40,928 bases of DNA from Lachnospiraceae bacterium (GCA_014804795.1 JAAUZC010000004.1:1-40928); one strand, 5' to 3'. Shown: positions 33,290-40,928, counted from the first letter of the stretch. A program made the numbers and translations. The notes: a model not told the origin generated them from the letters alone.

Positions 33290-33307
33290 GAAGAAAGGAG
33301 CTTTCTC

Positions 33308-33973
33308 ATGGCACATATTCTGGCAATTGACGACGACGAAGCCATGCTTGTCCTGATCAAAAATACATTGAGAAAAGACGGCCATGACGTGACCTGTGTC
33401 TCCCGGATCACGGAAGCGCTCAAAGACACGCTCCCGTCCTATGACCTGCTCCTGCTTGATGTCATGATGCCAGACACCGACGGCTATACGTTCTGCCGGG
33501 ATATCCGCCATTTCACGGACTGCCCGATCCTTTTTCTCACCGCCAGAAGTCTGGAGGAAGATGTGCAGTTCGGCTTTTCCGTGGGGGCTGACGACTATAT
33601 CCGGAAACCTTTCTCCATTCTGGAACTGCGCGCCCGCGTAAACGCCCATTTAAGGCGGGAGCAGCGTGAAAAGACGAGATGCTTTTCCGTCGGCAGCGTC
33701 CGATTTTTCCTGACAAAAAAAGAGGTTCTGGCAATGGACCAAAAGCTTTCCCTTACCAAGAGCGAATATGAGATCTGCCTGCTGCTTGCCAAAAACCACG
33801 GCCAGATCTACTCCAAAGAACAAATCTTTGAAAACGTTTTTGGCTATGATAAGGAGAGCGACATCTCCGCCATCACGGAACACATTAAGAACATTCGGAA
33901 AAAACTTGCCGCCGCAGGCATATCACCGATTGAAACAATATGGGGGATCGGATATCGATGGAACAACATGTAA
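33308..33973 (+). CDS. OmpR-family response regulator
   Basis: The 221-residue protein has a receiver domain (ILAIDDDEAM acidic pocket, phospho-acceptor Asp in LLLLDVMMPDTDGYTF, Lys in YIRKPFS) and a C-terminal winged helix (KSEYEICLLLAKNHGQIYSK, ITEHIKNIRKKLAAAG, ending IWGIGYRWNNM). It partners the kinase encoded by the next gene, which starts inside its last codons. AAAGGAG precedes the ATG. Confidence 0.95.
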   Translation: MAHILAIDDDEAMLVLIKNTLRKDGHDVTCVSRITEALKDTLPSYDLLLLDVMMPDTDGYTFCRDIRHFTDCPILFLTARSLEEDVQFGFSVGADDYIRKPFSILELRARVNAHLRREQREKTRCFSVGSVRFFLTKKEVLAMDQKLSLTKSEYEICLLLAKNHGQIYSKEQIFENVFGYDKESDISAITEHIKNIRKKLAAAGISPIETIWGIGYRWNNM

Positions 33974-35343
33974 ATGAATCGAAAACAATTGTAAAAGAAT
34001 ATCCTTTAAACCGCTTTTTCATGATATTCCTGGCCCATGCGATCCTCTCCTTTCTCCTTGTCACAGGACTGTGGGTATGTCTGCTTGCGGCGGCCACTGC
34101 TTTTCATCTCCTCATTCCTGCAAACGCCGTGGAACATGCCGTTTCCATCTGGCAGACCACACTGGACGGACATGCGCCCATAATGTCCTGGGAAATCCCG
34201 GAGGGAGCAGGTTACGCTTTTTTTGATGTTGACGGCAGACTTTTAGAGACAAATTTAGAGAAAAACACACTGAAAGATGCTGAGACACTGGCTGCTTCCC
34301 AAGATCAGATCAACATACGGCGAAGTACTTCCGGTATCTTTCTCAGAATCGATACGGACACCCAGCGCGTTGTTATCTTTTATCAGCTCAAGGCATCTTT
34401 TCGTCCGCCCCTGCTGAAACGACTTATTCCAAACGCCGAACTGTTCCTCTTTCTGCTGCTTCTTACCCTGCTCATAGCAGACTTTATTTTTATTGCCCTG
34501 CGATATGCCCGCAAGCTAAACAGGGAACTGCAGAAGTTGGCGGCCGCCGCCGATCAGATCAGGGAACAGAATCTGGATTTTGCTGTCGGGAAAACAAAAC
34601 TGTCCGAATTCAACCGGATTTTAGACTCTCTGGAACACCTGAAAACGGATCTGCAGCATTCTCTTAAAGAACAGTGGTCCATGCAGCAGCAGAAAAAAAG
34701 ACAGCTCACTGCCCTTGCCCACGATATCAAGACACCCCTTGCCATCGTAAACGGCAACGCAGAACTGCTTACAGAAACGGAACAGACCGGGGAGCAGAAA
34801 GCATATACTGCATTTATTCTGGAACACACCGCACAGATCCACCGCTATGTGACCGATATGTTAAATATTTCCAGACCGCATATTCCCTCCGATCCATTCT
34901 GCGAAATAAAAGAGCTTCTTTCCTCTTCCGCAAAAGACATTGAAAGCCTCGGCAAAAAGAAAAATCTCTCCTGCCTGCTCCAAACGGAGAATCTGCCGGA
35001 CTCCCTTCCTTTGCCGGAAGACAGCATAAAACGAATCCTTGCCAACTTAACAGATAATGCCGTACAGTATTCCCCTGAAAACGGCACTGTCTATCTGGAC
35101 GCACGTCTCATGGACAATACCTTTTTACTCTGCATCCGTGATGAGGGGGAAGGGTTCTCAAGCGAAGCCCTCGTCCTCGCTACAACCGAATTTTACCGCG
35201 GCGATGAGAGCCGGGGCAGTAAAGAGCATTTCGGACTGGGACTTTCCATCACCGGGCAGATCGTCACCGACTTAAAAGGAACGCTTCATTTGGAGAATGC
35301 CCTGGGAAAAGGGGCGCTTGTCAGGGTCTCCATTCCTCTCTGA
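33958..35343 (+). CDS. Sensor histidine kinase
   Basis: The ~461-residue kinase has two TM helices (~20-50 and ~160-180) bounding a ~110-residue external sensor. A HAMP-like segment and HisKA follow, with the phospho-His in LTALAHDIKTPLAIVNG (about residue 254). The HATPase boxes N (NLTDNAVQYSPENG), G1 (IRDEGEGFS) and G2 (FGLGLSITGQI) are present. The kinase overlaps the regulator gene by 16 bp. ATG 33958 is preferred; ATG 33940 adds six residues. The external signal is unknown; linkage to traX suggests an envelope stimulus. Confidence 0.94.
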   Translation: MEQHVNESKTIVKEYPLNRFFMIFLAHAILSFLLVTGLWVCLLAAATAFHLLIPANAVEHAVSIWQTTLDGHAPIMSWEIPEGAGYAFFDVDGRLLETNLEKNTLKDAETLAASQDQINIRRSTSGIFLRIDTDTQRVVIFYQLKASFRPPLLKRLIPNAELFLFLLLLTLLIADFIFIALRYARKLNRELQKLAAAADQIREQNLDFAVGKTKLSEFNRILDSLEHLKTDLQHSLKEQWSMQQQKKRQLTALAHDIKTPLAIVNGNAELLTETEQTGEQKAYTAFILEHTAQIHRYVTDMLNISRPHIPSDPFCEIKELLSSSAKDIESLGKKKNLSCLLQTENLPDSLPLPEDSIKRILANLTDNAVQYSPENGTVYLDARLMDNTFLLCIRDEGEGFSSEALVLATTEFYRGDESRGSKEHFGLGLSITGQIVTDLKGTLHLENALGKGALVRVSIPL

Positions 35344-35360
35344 AAAAAATCCGAAAAATT

Positions 35361-35390
35361 TGTAACCTTTGTGCCCGCTCGATTGTATTA
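35361..35390 (+). promoter_or_regulatory. Candidate ECF-type promoter of the sigma factor gene
   Basis: TGTAACC at 35361-35367 looks like an ECF -35 element (AAC core), followed 15 bp later by TTGTATTA (35383-35390). Start codon is 42 bp further. It would allow autoregulation by the sigma factor encoded downstream. The -10 match is not strong. Confidence 0.4.
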
Positions 35391-35431
35391 TTAGTGAAAG
35401 GCCTTCAAATACCCTGAAAAAAGGAGTTCTC

Positions 35432-35914
35432 ATGAGACAGTTGGTACAGGAACTGTTTGAAAGGTATCAGGACAACCTCTATATCCTTGCTTTTAATATC
35501 TGCAAAAACGCGGAAGATGCAAAGGATGTTGTGCAGGATACTTTCATACAGTATCACATGATAAAAAAGGAATTTGAAAACGAGCAGCACATCCGTGCAT
35601 GGCTGATCCGGGTGACAATCAACAAAGCCAAAAACATGAACCGTACTTTCTGGAGAAAAAATAAAATCTCTCTCGAAGAGTATATGGATACACTGGAGTT
35701 TGCCACACCTGAATCAGGAGAATTGTTTGAGACGGTTATGCATCTTCCCGAAAAATATCGTATTGTGGTCCATCTGTTTTACTATGAAGACTGCACGGTA
35801 CATGAAATTGCGGATATTCTGAAGCTTTCGGAAAGCAACGTCAAAGTGAGATTATCGCGGGCACGTATGCTGCTCAGGGAAACATTACGGGAGGAATGGG
35901 AAAATGACGAATAA
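35432..35914 (+). CDS. ECF sigma factor (sigma-70 family)
   Basis: The 160-residue protein has region 2 (YILAFNICKNAEDAKDVVQD, TFIQYHMIKKEFENEQHIRA) and region 4 (LPEKYRIVVHLFYYEDCTVH, EIADILKLSESNVKVRLSRA), the minimal ECF layout. The ATG at 35432 follows AAGGAG with 5-base spacing; the longer frame from 35369 is not supported. The next gene overlaps its stop by 11 bp and is its likely anti-sigma factor. Confidence 0.93.
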   Translation: MRQLVQELFERYQDNLYILAFNICKNAEDAKDVVQDTFIQYHMIKKEFENEQHIRAWLIRVTINKAKNMNRTFWRKNKISLEEYMDTLEFATPESGELFETVMHLPEKYRIVVHLFYYEDCTVHEIADILKLSESNVKVRLSRARMLLRETLREEWENDE

Positions 35915-36500
35915 AGAGAAGTATAAACAGGCGTTTTCGGTACTGCATTCCTCCGATGATCTTGTTTTGGAGGTAGAAAAAATGATGACAATTAAAAAAC
36001 GTGCAGCAGTAAAAGCGGCAGCTATCCTTGCCGGTGCCTGCATGCTCATGGCGGGCGGCAGCAGTATCGCATATGCGAAGGATGTCGGCGGTATACAACG
36101 CACCATCCAGCTTTGGCTCGAGGGCGAACTCACGGATGTGACCGTGACCTTTAAACACGATCCGACGGGTTCTTATGAGGTTTCCTATCTGGGAAAGGAC
36201 GGCGCCATACATGAATTTGGCGGCGGCGGTATTGCCTATGAGAAAGACGGCACGGAACGGCCCCTGACGGAAAGCGAACTGATGGAGGAAATGAACGCAC
36301 CCGATGTGAGGTATCTCGAGGACGGTACGGTTTGGATCTATTATTATGATCAGGAAATCGAGATAACCGACCGCTTCGAGAACGGCGTATGCTACGCAAA
36401 AGTTTCAAACGGTGACGAAACCCTGTATATGACGATCCTGTATCAGGATGGCTGGGGCGCCAGTCCCCATAAATATCTGTCCCCGGACGATATGAGGTAA
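35904..36500 (+). CDS. Probable membrane-anchored anti-sigma factor
   Basis: The 198-residue protein has a short cytoplasmic N-terminus (~35 residues), one transmembrane segment (AAAILAGACMLMAGGSSIAY, ~37-57) and an external beta-rich domain (GSYEVSYLGKDGAIHEFGGG, YLEDGTVWIYYYDQEIEI). The position overlapping the sigma gene and the topology are those of anti-sigma factors that release their partner after an envelope signal. No named domain is certain. A strong terminator follows the stop. Confidence 0.75.
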   Translation: MTNKEKYKQAFSVLHSSDDLVLEVEKMMTIKKRAAVKAAAILAGACMLMAGGSSIAYAKDVGGIQRTIQLWLEGELTDVTVTFKHDPTGSYEVSYLGKDGAIHEFGGGGIAYEKDGTERPLTESELMEEMNAPDVRYLEDGTVWIYYYDQEIEITDRFENGVCYAKVSNGDETLYMTILYQDGWGASPHKYLSPDDMR

Positions 36501-36548
36501 AAAACAGACTGCCGCATCAAGCAATAGACATGCGGCAGTCTGTTTTTT
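36499..36548. terminator. Bidirectional intrinsic terminator
   Basis: The arms 36499-36517 and 36530-36548 contain AAAAACAGACTGCCGCAT and its complement followed by a T run, with a 12-nt loop. It has A/T tracts on both sides and so ends the plus-strand sigma/anti-sigma transcript and the convergent minus-strand unit that ends at 36550. Confidence 0.93.
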
Positions 36549-36549
36549 C

Positions 36550-37434
36550 TCACTTATATTCAAAACCACTGCTTTCGCCCAACGGTTTTTCCAACAATTC
36601 CGGATTTGCAAAAATATGTTTTATCAGCTTCAGACTGCGCGCAAAATAAAACCCGTCTGCAATACGCTCATCCAGCGTCGCACCGATATCGACAACATCA
36701 CGGATCTCTTTATGTCCGTCCGGCATCAGTATTTCTTCCTTATGCAGCGTTCCGATCGTGATCATGATGCTGTTGGTTCCATAATTATTCAGATGGTGAT
36801 ACACTGCCGGACATTTAATGCTGCCCAGATTGCTGCACAATATCGTTGTGTAGTTCGGGTCGCCTGCTGTGAGAAAGTCGGGATTTATCCCCCAGAAATC
36901 CAGCCATCGGATGATACGGATGACAAACATCAGAAACGGCCGCGGTATTTTTGCAAAGGAATCAAGCAGCGCATCCACTCCTCCGGTGGAATGCTCACTT
37001 TTTCGTGTTTCCTTTACATCACCTACGATCTTGCGGCTGATCTCATTTATCGTGTCGGTATCCTTAGGTACCAGCACCATGAGCGCCTCCTCGGCATGAT
37101 CTGTAAATCTGCGTTTGCAGACAAAACTCAGACTAATCTCATTTCGTTCATATATCCGATGTCCCTGAATAAAGCGGTTCATCAGAGGACGTTCTCTTAC
37201 CATTCGGGCCATACCGGTGATGGCGCAATGAAATAAAGTGATCTTATAATCAAGATTTTCGTTTTTCTTTTCTAAATATCTGACTAACTCCGTAGCATCT
37301 ATAGTATCATTCAGATATACTTCGTTGTCCGTGCGGTTCGGCATCAGGTGCGCCATGATCGTCTGCAGACCGGGTGTGCCTTTTACCCACCGGCCGTCCT
37401 TTCGATCTCCCCACTTTCTTCTCTGCTTACCCAT
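36550..37434 (-). CDS. E2/CAT-fold acyltransferase-like protein lacking the catalytic His
   Basis: The 294-residue protein resembles the catalytic domain of 2-oxoacid dehydrogenase E2 and chloramphenicol acetyltransferases: ELVRYLEKKNENLDYKITLF, RPLMNRFIQGHRIYERNEIS, then a long insert and the C-terminal active-site region. That region reads LDERIADGFYFA where E2/CAT enzymes have H-x-x-x-D-G; Glu stands at the His position while Asp-Gly is kept. There is no lipoyl domain. The start (ATG 37434) overlaps the MBL gene's stop by 8 bp. It is third in an AMP ligase-MBL-E2-like operon. Function unknown. Confidence 0.75.
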   Translation of the reverse strand: MGKQRRKWGDRKDGRWVKGTPGLQTIMAHLMPNRTDNEVYLNDTIDATELVRYLEKKNENLDYKITLFHCAITGMARMVRERPLMNRFIQGHRIYERNEISLSFVCKRRFTDHAEEALMVLVPKDTDTINEISRKIVGDVKETRKSEHSTGGVDALLDSFAKIPRPFLMFVIRIIRWLDFWGINPDFLTAGDPNYTTILCSNLGSIKCPAVYHHLNNYGTNSIMITIGTLHKEEILMPDGHKEIRDVVDIGATLDERIADGFYFARSLKLIKHIFANPELLEKPLGESSGFEYK

Positions 37435-38215
37435 AAACAATCTCTCCCTTCTCTAGAGCCCGGCAGGGAATTTTTTCCTGCTCCCGCAATATCTTTTCAA
37501 AATTTTCTGTGCTAATCCTATCTGAGATCGGCGGAAAAGAGTCGTCGTAATGATCCAGAAAAACTTTCCCCGGTTTCAGTCTTCGGACAATGGATAATCC
37601 GCACTTTTCCAGATCGCTGCGCCCCTGAAACGGCAGGATAAGCATGTCCGCTCCTGTCGGATATTCTACATCCGCAGACAGGTTCAAACTGCCCATAATC
37701 TGTATCCTTTTACCCGCACAGAGAACCTCATAAAGCAAGATTTCCTTATTTTCCGGATAGAACAAAAACATTTTCAGTAAACGAAACAGATAAACCGGAT
37801 GACCGAAAAGCGCGGACCGAAACACCGTTTTTACAATGACAGGCAGGTCAAATTTACAGTGTCTGCTTTGATATGCCGTAACTGTAAACGGTCCGACATT
37901 GATCGTCTCTCCCGGTCGAATCACCTGCATCTGCTCAGGCCGCATGCCTTCCCGCAGCATTGTATTGTAAGGAGTCTGCGTGCACCAAAGTTTTACGGGG
38001 GCATTTTTATAAATAGCCGGAATCCGGGCAATATGGTCAAAATGCCCATGTGTGATAAATACATTTTCTATTTTGGTCAATCCAAGTTCGCCGGCAGACA
38101 GGTGCCCTGAATGTATAGTTTCATTTAGTTTCAGTCCGCAAAACGGGTCAAACGCAATCGATGTACCGTCTTCCTCCAAGATCAGAGCGGCCGTCCCGTA
38201 CCATGTTAACTGCAT
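37427..38215 (-). CDS. MBL-fold metallo-hydrolase
   Basis: The 262-residue protein has the metallo-beta-lactamase fold of the UlaG/RNase Z-like type: MQLTWYGTAALILEEDGTSI, metal-binding THGHFDHI (~56-63), QSRHCKFD, MGSLNLSADVEYPTGADM and LDHYDDSFPPI. It probably hydrolyses an ester, phosphodiester or thioester. A hydrophobic insert (PVYLFRLLKMFLFYP) may contact lipid. It overlaps the upstream ligase by 10 bp and the downstream gene by 8 bp, indicating translational coupling of all three. Confidence 0.88.
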   Translation of the reverse strand: MQLTWYGTAALILEEDGTSIAFDPFCGLKLNETIHSGHLSAGELGLTKIENVFITHGHFDHIARIPAIYKNAPVKLWCTQTPYNTMLREGMRPEQMQVIRPGETINVGPFTVTAYQSRHCKFDLPVIVKTVFRSALFGHPVYLFRLLKMFLFYPENKEILLYEVLCAGKRIQIMGSLNLSADVEYPTGADMLILPFQGRSDLEKCGLSIVRRLKPGKVFLDHYDDSFPPISDRISTENFEKILREQEKIPCRALEKGEIVYG

Positions 38216-39891
38216 TTTTGATTCCCTTCCTCCTCCAGAATTCGATAGGCCACCTTTCCCACAAGCGTTTTGGGAAGTTCATCCCTGAATTCAATCTCAC
38301 GGGGCAGGGCATAGCGGGCAATATGATTCTTCAAATAATCCATAATGCGATTTCGGCAGTCATCATCTGCCTTTATTCCATCCCGGAGCACTATATAGGC
38401 TTTGACGCGCTGCATCCGTTTCGGATCTTTTACACCGACCACACAGCTGTAGGATACATCAGGAAACGCATCGATCACATTTTCAATCTGCCCCGGATAA
38501 ACATTATATCCGTTTGTAATGATCAACCGTTTCAGGCGCCGCACATAATAAACACAGCCTTCCTCATCCATGCGGCCGATGTCTCCCGTGTAGAGCCAGG
38601 TTTTGCCGTCGTTTTGCCTGCGCAGCGTTTCCGCCGTTTCCTTTGGGTTGTTCAAGTACCCCAACATCAATGTCGGACCGGTCAGAATGATCTCACCCTC
38701 CTCGCCGGGGGGGACATCCCTGTCTGTTCCCGGTTTTACAATACGGTAAATCGTATCAGGGAACGGCATGCCAATGCCGCCCTCTTTATAGCTGTCACGG
38801 GGAGTCAAGCAGCTTGCCGTGACACATTCTGTCAAACCATAACCCTCCCGTACCTGAATATCAGCCTTATGCTCTTTCAAAAAGATATCTATTTTCTTTT
38901 TCAACTCTATGGAAAGGGAATCTCCTCCGCAAAACATACCGTGCAAAAAGCTCAAATCTGCTCCATCCAGTTCCGGCATATGCAGGAGCGCTTCAAATAT
39001 TGTGGGAACACCGGCAATAAAATTGGGCTTCTTTTTTAGCAGCATCCTGGCATAGCTTTTATTACTAAAATTCGGCATCAGTATGCAGCACGCACCATGA
39101 ATCAATACCGTATGCAGATTGATACCCAACCCGAAACCATGAAAACAAGGCATACAGCTGAGCATTTTTAATCCAGTGCGGAATTCCTCTCCGATGCTCT
39201 CTCTCGCCTGCATTGCACAGGCGTTGAAATTTAAATCCGACAGACAAATACCCTTAGGGGTTCCGGTCGTGCCGCCGCTGTAAAGAATGACGGAAGTCTT
39301 CATCGGATCAAACTGCAGTGCAGGAAGCGGAATATCCCTAGGGCTCTTCTTCAAAAAGTCCTTCCACAAAACGGCATGATCTGTATTTGGAAATTTCAGG
39401 TACTCTTTTCCTTTCTTTACAATGTATGCCGTCTTTAAAAACGGATTCAGTTCCTCCTGGATGCGTGCAACCAGTATGGTTACCGGCTGTTTTACTTCTA
39501 AAAGAGCCTGCTCCACTTTTTCATAAAACATATCCAGCGTCAAAATTGCTTTGCTCTCGGAAATATTCAAATAAAAGGAAATCTCGCTGCGGGCCGACAG
39601 AGGATGGATCATATTCGCCACCGCACCAATACGGTTCAACGCATAAAAACAGTCCAATGCCTGCGGCACATTCGGCATACACACGGTTACCACATCGCCG
39701 TTTCCGATCCCCATCGCCAAAAATGCCCGTGCTGCCCGCTCAATGCGTAATATAAACTCTTTATAAGTGGTTTTTCGGCCATAAAATTCGTAAGCCGGCT
39801 CACCGGGATATTGATCGGCTATCCGGCTCACCATCTGAAACATGGTGAGCTCAGGGTACTCTAAATGACTTTTTTGCTTATATTCGTCCAT
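38206..39891 (-). CDS. AMP-dependent synthetase/ligase (acyl-CoA synthetase-like)
   Basis: This 561-residue class I adenylate-forming enzyme has phosphate loop YSGGTTGTPKG, REGYGLTEC, YTGDIGRMDEEG, RLKRLIITNGYNVYPGQIEN and the catalytic Lys in PKTLVGKVAY. All core motifs are intact, so it should activate a carboxylate as acyl-AMP and transfer it to CoA or another thiol. The long FHGFGLGINLH region fits fatty-acid-type substrates. The start is the ATG at 39891, with GGAGGAG somewhat distant (11 bases). It is first of three overlapping genes. Confidence 0.92.
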   Translation of the reverse strand: MDEYKQKSHLEYPELTMFQMVSRIADQYPGEPAYEFYGRKTTYKEFILRIERAARAFLAMGIGNGDVVTVCMPNVPQALDCFYALNRIGAVANMIHPLSARSEISFYLNISESKAILTLDMFYEKVEQALLEVKQPVTILVARIQEELNPFLKTAYIVKKGKEYLKFPNTDHAVLWKDFLKKSPRDIPLPALQFDPMKTSVILYSGGTTGTPKGICLSDLNFNACAMQARESIGEEFRTGLKMLSCMPCFHGFGLGINLHTVLIHGACCILMPNFSNKSYARMLLKKKPNFIAGVPTIFEALLHMPELDGADLSFLHGMFCGGDSLSIELKKKIDIFLKEHKADIQVREGYGLTECVTASCLTPRDSYKEGGIGMPFPDTIYRIVKPGTDRDVPPGEEGEIILTGPTLMLGYLNNPKETAETLRRQNDGKTWLYTGDIGRMDEEGCVYYVRRLKRLIITNGYNVYPGQIENVIDAFPDVSYSCVVGVKDPKRMQRVKAYIVLRDGIKADDDCRNRIMDYLKNHIARYALPREIEFRDELPKTLVGKVAYRILEEEGNQKCS

Positions 39892-40202
39892 AAGGATCTT
39901 TTCTCCTCCACATACTGCATTCTGTGATTGTTTCTCTGCTAAAATATCATTTTTCTTTTGCCAAAAACACAAAATCAATATTGTCTTTTATTTCGCCAAA
40001 CATCATGAAAAAAGGCTTTATCCTATAAGCCTTTACAAATGGATGATCTATAAAAGAGAGCTGTTTCCATACAAAGTATATCTACTTTTTTATAAAAAGT
40101 CAATCGCAGCAGGCCACACGTTATTAAATCCGTCAATAGCGCATTTTAGTATTGACTCTCTCGTAGTGTAACGGTTTATGCTTGAAACGAAAGGAGGATA
40201 TA
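39892..40202. other. 311-bp intergenic region with one hairpin and a MerR promoter
   Basis: An A/T-rich stretch between the divergent ligase and MerR remnants. It holds a terminator-like hairpin (aaaggctt 40011-40018, aagccttt 40027-40034, 8-nt loop) and the MerR-type promoter listed separately. I found no convincing promoter for the ligase operon and no gene. Confidence 0.5.
40152..40182 (+). promoter_or_regulatory. MerR-type promoter with 19-bp spacer
   Basis: TTGACT (40152-40157) and TATGCT (40177-40182) are 19 bp apart, the long spacer that MerR-family activators correct by twisting DNA. The spacer begins ctctcgtag and contains an imperfect dyad. It lies 20 bp before a MerR-type start codon with AAAGGAGG. 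Confidence 0.75.
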
Positions 40203-40280
40203 ATGAAAACGGTAAAAGATATGTCAGCGATAACCGGAGTAAGCATAAGGACATTAAGGTATTATGACGAAATCGGCTAA
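40203..40280 (+). pseudogene. MerR-family regulator, N-terminal fragment
   Basis: From a well-placed ATG (AAAGGAGG upstream) 25 codons encode MKTVKDMSAITGVSIRTLRY then YDEIG, the first helix-turn-helix of a MerR protein, before a TAA. The wing, second HTH and dimerisation helix (~70-80 codons) are missing. The effector part follows in another frame at 40294, so the gene carries an internal deletion as well as a frame break. Confidence 0.8.
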
Positions 40281-40818
40281 ATGGGATTATTGAGTTAAAT
40301 ACGGGAGCATAGAAAAATACAAGGAGCATTTATCGTCCGGATTTGTGAATGAGCATGCTATGGCAGATGTATTGAAGTGGTACGGCAGCAAAGAAAAAGC
40401 AATGGAAGCAATTATGCAGTCAACCGGGAATACAGAAGAAATAGAGTCGAAACAAGACGAAAATACGAAAATATATAAGCAATTTATGGCTGCAAAGAAA
40501 GCAAATAATATGGATATGGCGCATTTTGCCGTTGAAATGCTTGCAAAAAATTACAAAACAATGTTTGCACTTGATAATGCAAGAAATATTCTGCTTGATC
40601 TTGCAAAAGAATATTTGCAACACGAAAAACTGGCTTCCGCAGTGCGTGAAGCCCGTACAGAACTTGGACTTTCACAGGAAAAACTGGCTGAACTCCTGAA
40701 TATCGACTCACACACTATACTCAATATTCAAGCAGGACGTGGCAACCCCAATTTCGAAAAGCTGTACCCCTTGCTTGCATACCTAAAGATACCGGCAGGT
40801 AAAATTTTCGATTCAAAC

Positions 40819-40849
40819 TTACGAACCCCCATTTCAAATGGGGGTTTAA
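40819..40849 (+). repeat. Palindrome at the XRE 3' end, copy 2, with 2-bp deletion
   Basis: This copy matches the one at 21765-21797 over most of its length: ttacgaaccccc, then atttcaaat, then gggggtt. The right arm ends ttTAA instead of ttcgTAA. The missing 2 bp shift the frame so the stop is no longer read, and the encoded ending changes from LRILISNGDS-type to LRTPISNGGLI and onward. A TTTT run follows, still fitting a terminator. Confidence 0.8.
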
Positions 40850-40854
40850 TTTTG

Positions 40855-40894
40855 GCCCCTCTGGGGCATAGTACCGGTTCCGCCCTGAGGGCGG
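40855..40894. other. Two further GC-rich hairpins at the right edge
   Basis: gcccc-tct-ggggc (40855-40867) and ccgccc-tga-gggcgg (40880-40894) follow the palindrome within 30 bp. Three consecutive hairpins of rising GC content in otherwise A/T-rich DNA suggest the edge of a mobile or transfer-related element that continues outside the window. Confidence 0.5.
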
Positions 40895-40928
40895 GTTTCG
40901 CAAATACCATTAGTGCTGGTTGCCGCCT

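Larger units (their letters stand above)
40294..40928 (+). pseudogene. Chimeric open frame: MerR effector remnant joined to an XRE domain
   Basis: The frame is open from 40294 to the window end (211 codons, first ATG 40360). Residues ~10-110 (VLKWYGSKEKAMEAIMQS, AHFAVEMLAKNYKTMFALDN, ARNILLDLAKEYL) look like the helical TipAS-like effector part of MerR regulators. Residues ~112-172 are an XRE helix-turn-helix (LASAVREARTELGLSQEKLA, ELLNIDSHTILNIQ). It then reads through the palindrome at 40819 because the stop seen in the 21.8-kb copy is lost. Whether a fused protein is made is unknown; no good ribosome site precedes it. Confidence 0.6.

Noticed and set aside
40090-40329. 79-codon minus-strand frame at the MerR region
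   Set aside because: Antisense to the MerR promoter and its conserved helix-turn-helix codons.

Overview
The window looks like a chromosomal segment from a spore-forming, gut-type Clostridia, most likely Lachnospiraceae. This is an inference from gene content and from protein and codon style; no 16S or database comparison was possible. The supporting genes are cotJABC (spore coat), an FtsK/SpoIIIE translocase, folD and fhs (one-carbon/tetrahydrofolate metabolism), NfnAB-type transhydrogenase subunits and rlmH. No tRNA, rRNA or CRISPR array was seen.

Layout. 1-2.5 kb is a worn accessory edge: an IS110-family transposase fragment, a decayed reading frame, a DUF4253 protein, a small membrane protein and a possible ADP-ribosyltransferase-fold protein, all on the minus strand. 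2.6-18.9 kb is core-like and mostly minus strand: rlmH, a zinc-ribbon membrane protein, a SIMPL-domain protein, nfnB, nfnA, a zinc-ribbon/chitobiase-repeat protein, folD, a NUDIX hydrolase, fhs and ftsK, then a plus-strand VanZ gene and a minus-strand ABC transporter with a permease-GldG fusion. 19.2-20.3 kb is the plus-strand cotJABC operon behind a good sigma-E type promoter.

20.4-30 kb is accessory DNA: an MNT/HEPN toxin-antitoxin pair, an XRE regulator ending in a 33-bp palindrome, a broken PIN toxin with its small partner, a lipoprotein behind a promoter with twin operators, remnants of two plus-strand genes, a DUF4143 ATPase preceded by three spaced repeats, two SUKH-like immunity-type proteins, a short lipoprotein, a deletion copy of cotJC and a lipoprotein-type aldo/keto reductase. 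30-31.4 kb continues the reductase unit with an alpha/beta hydrolase and a small helical protein, divergent from a LysR regulator across a compact operator. 32.4-36.5 kb (plus) holds traX, a response regulator, a histidine kinase, an ECF sigma factor and its likely anti-sigma factor, closed by a strong bidirectional terminator.

36.5-39.9 kb (minus) is a tightly overlapping three-gene unit: an acyl-CoA synthetase-like adenylating enzyme, an MBL-fold hydrolase and an E2/CAT-fold protein whose catalytic histidine appears to be replaced by glutamate. This is my best candidate for an uncharacterised pathway. The window ends in decayed regulatory DNA: an intact 19-bp-spacer MerR promoter, a broken MerR gene, and a chimeric open frame (MerR effector domain joined to an XRE domain) that has lost its stop codon inside the same palindrome family seen at 21.8 kb and runs out of the window through two further hairpins.

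All annotations come from reading the sequence and recalling families; no similarity search was run.
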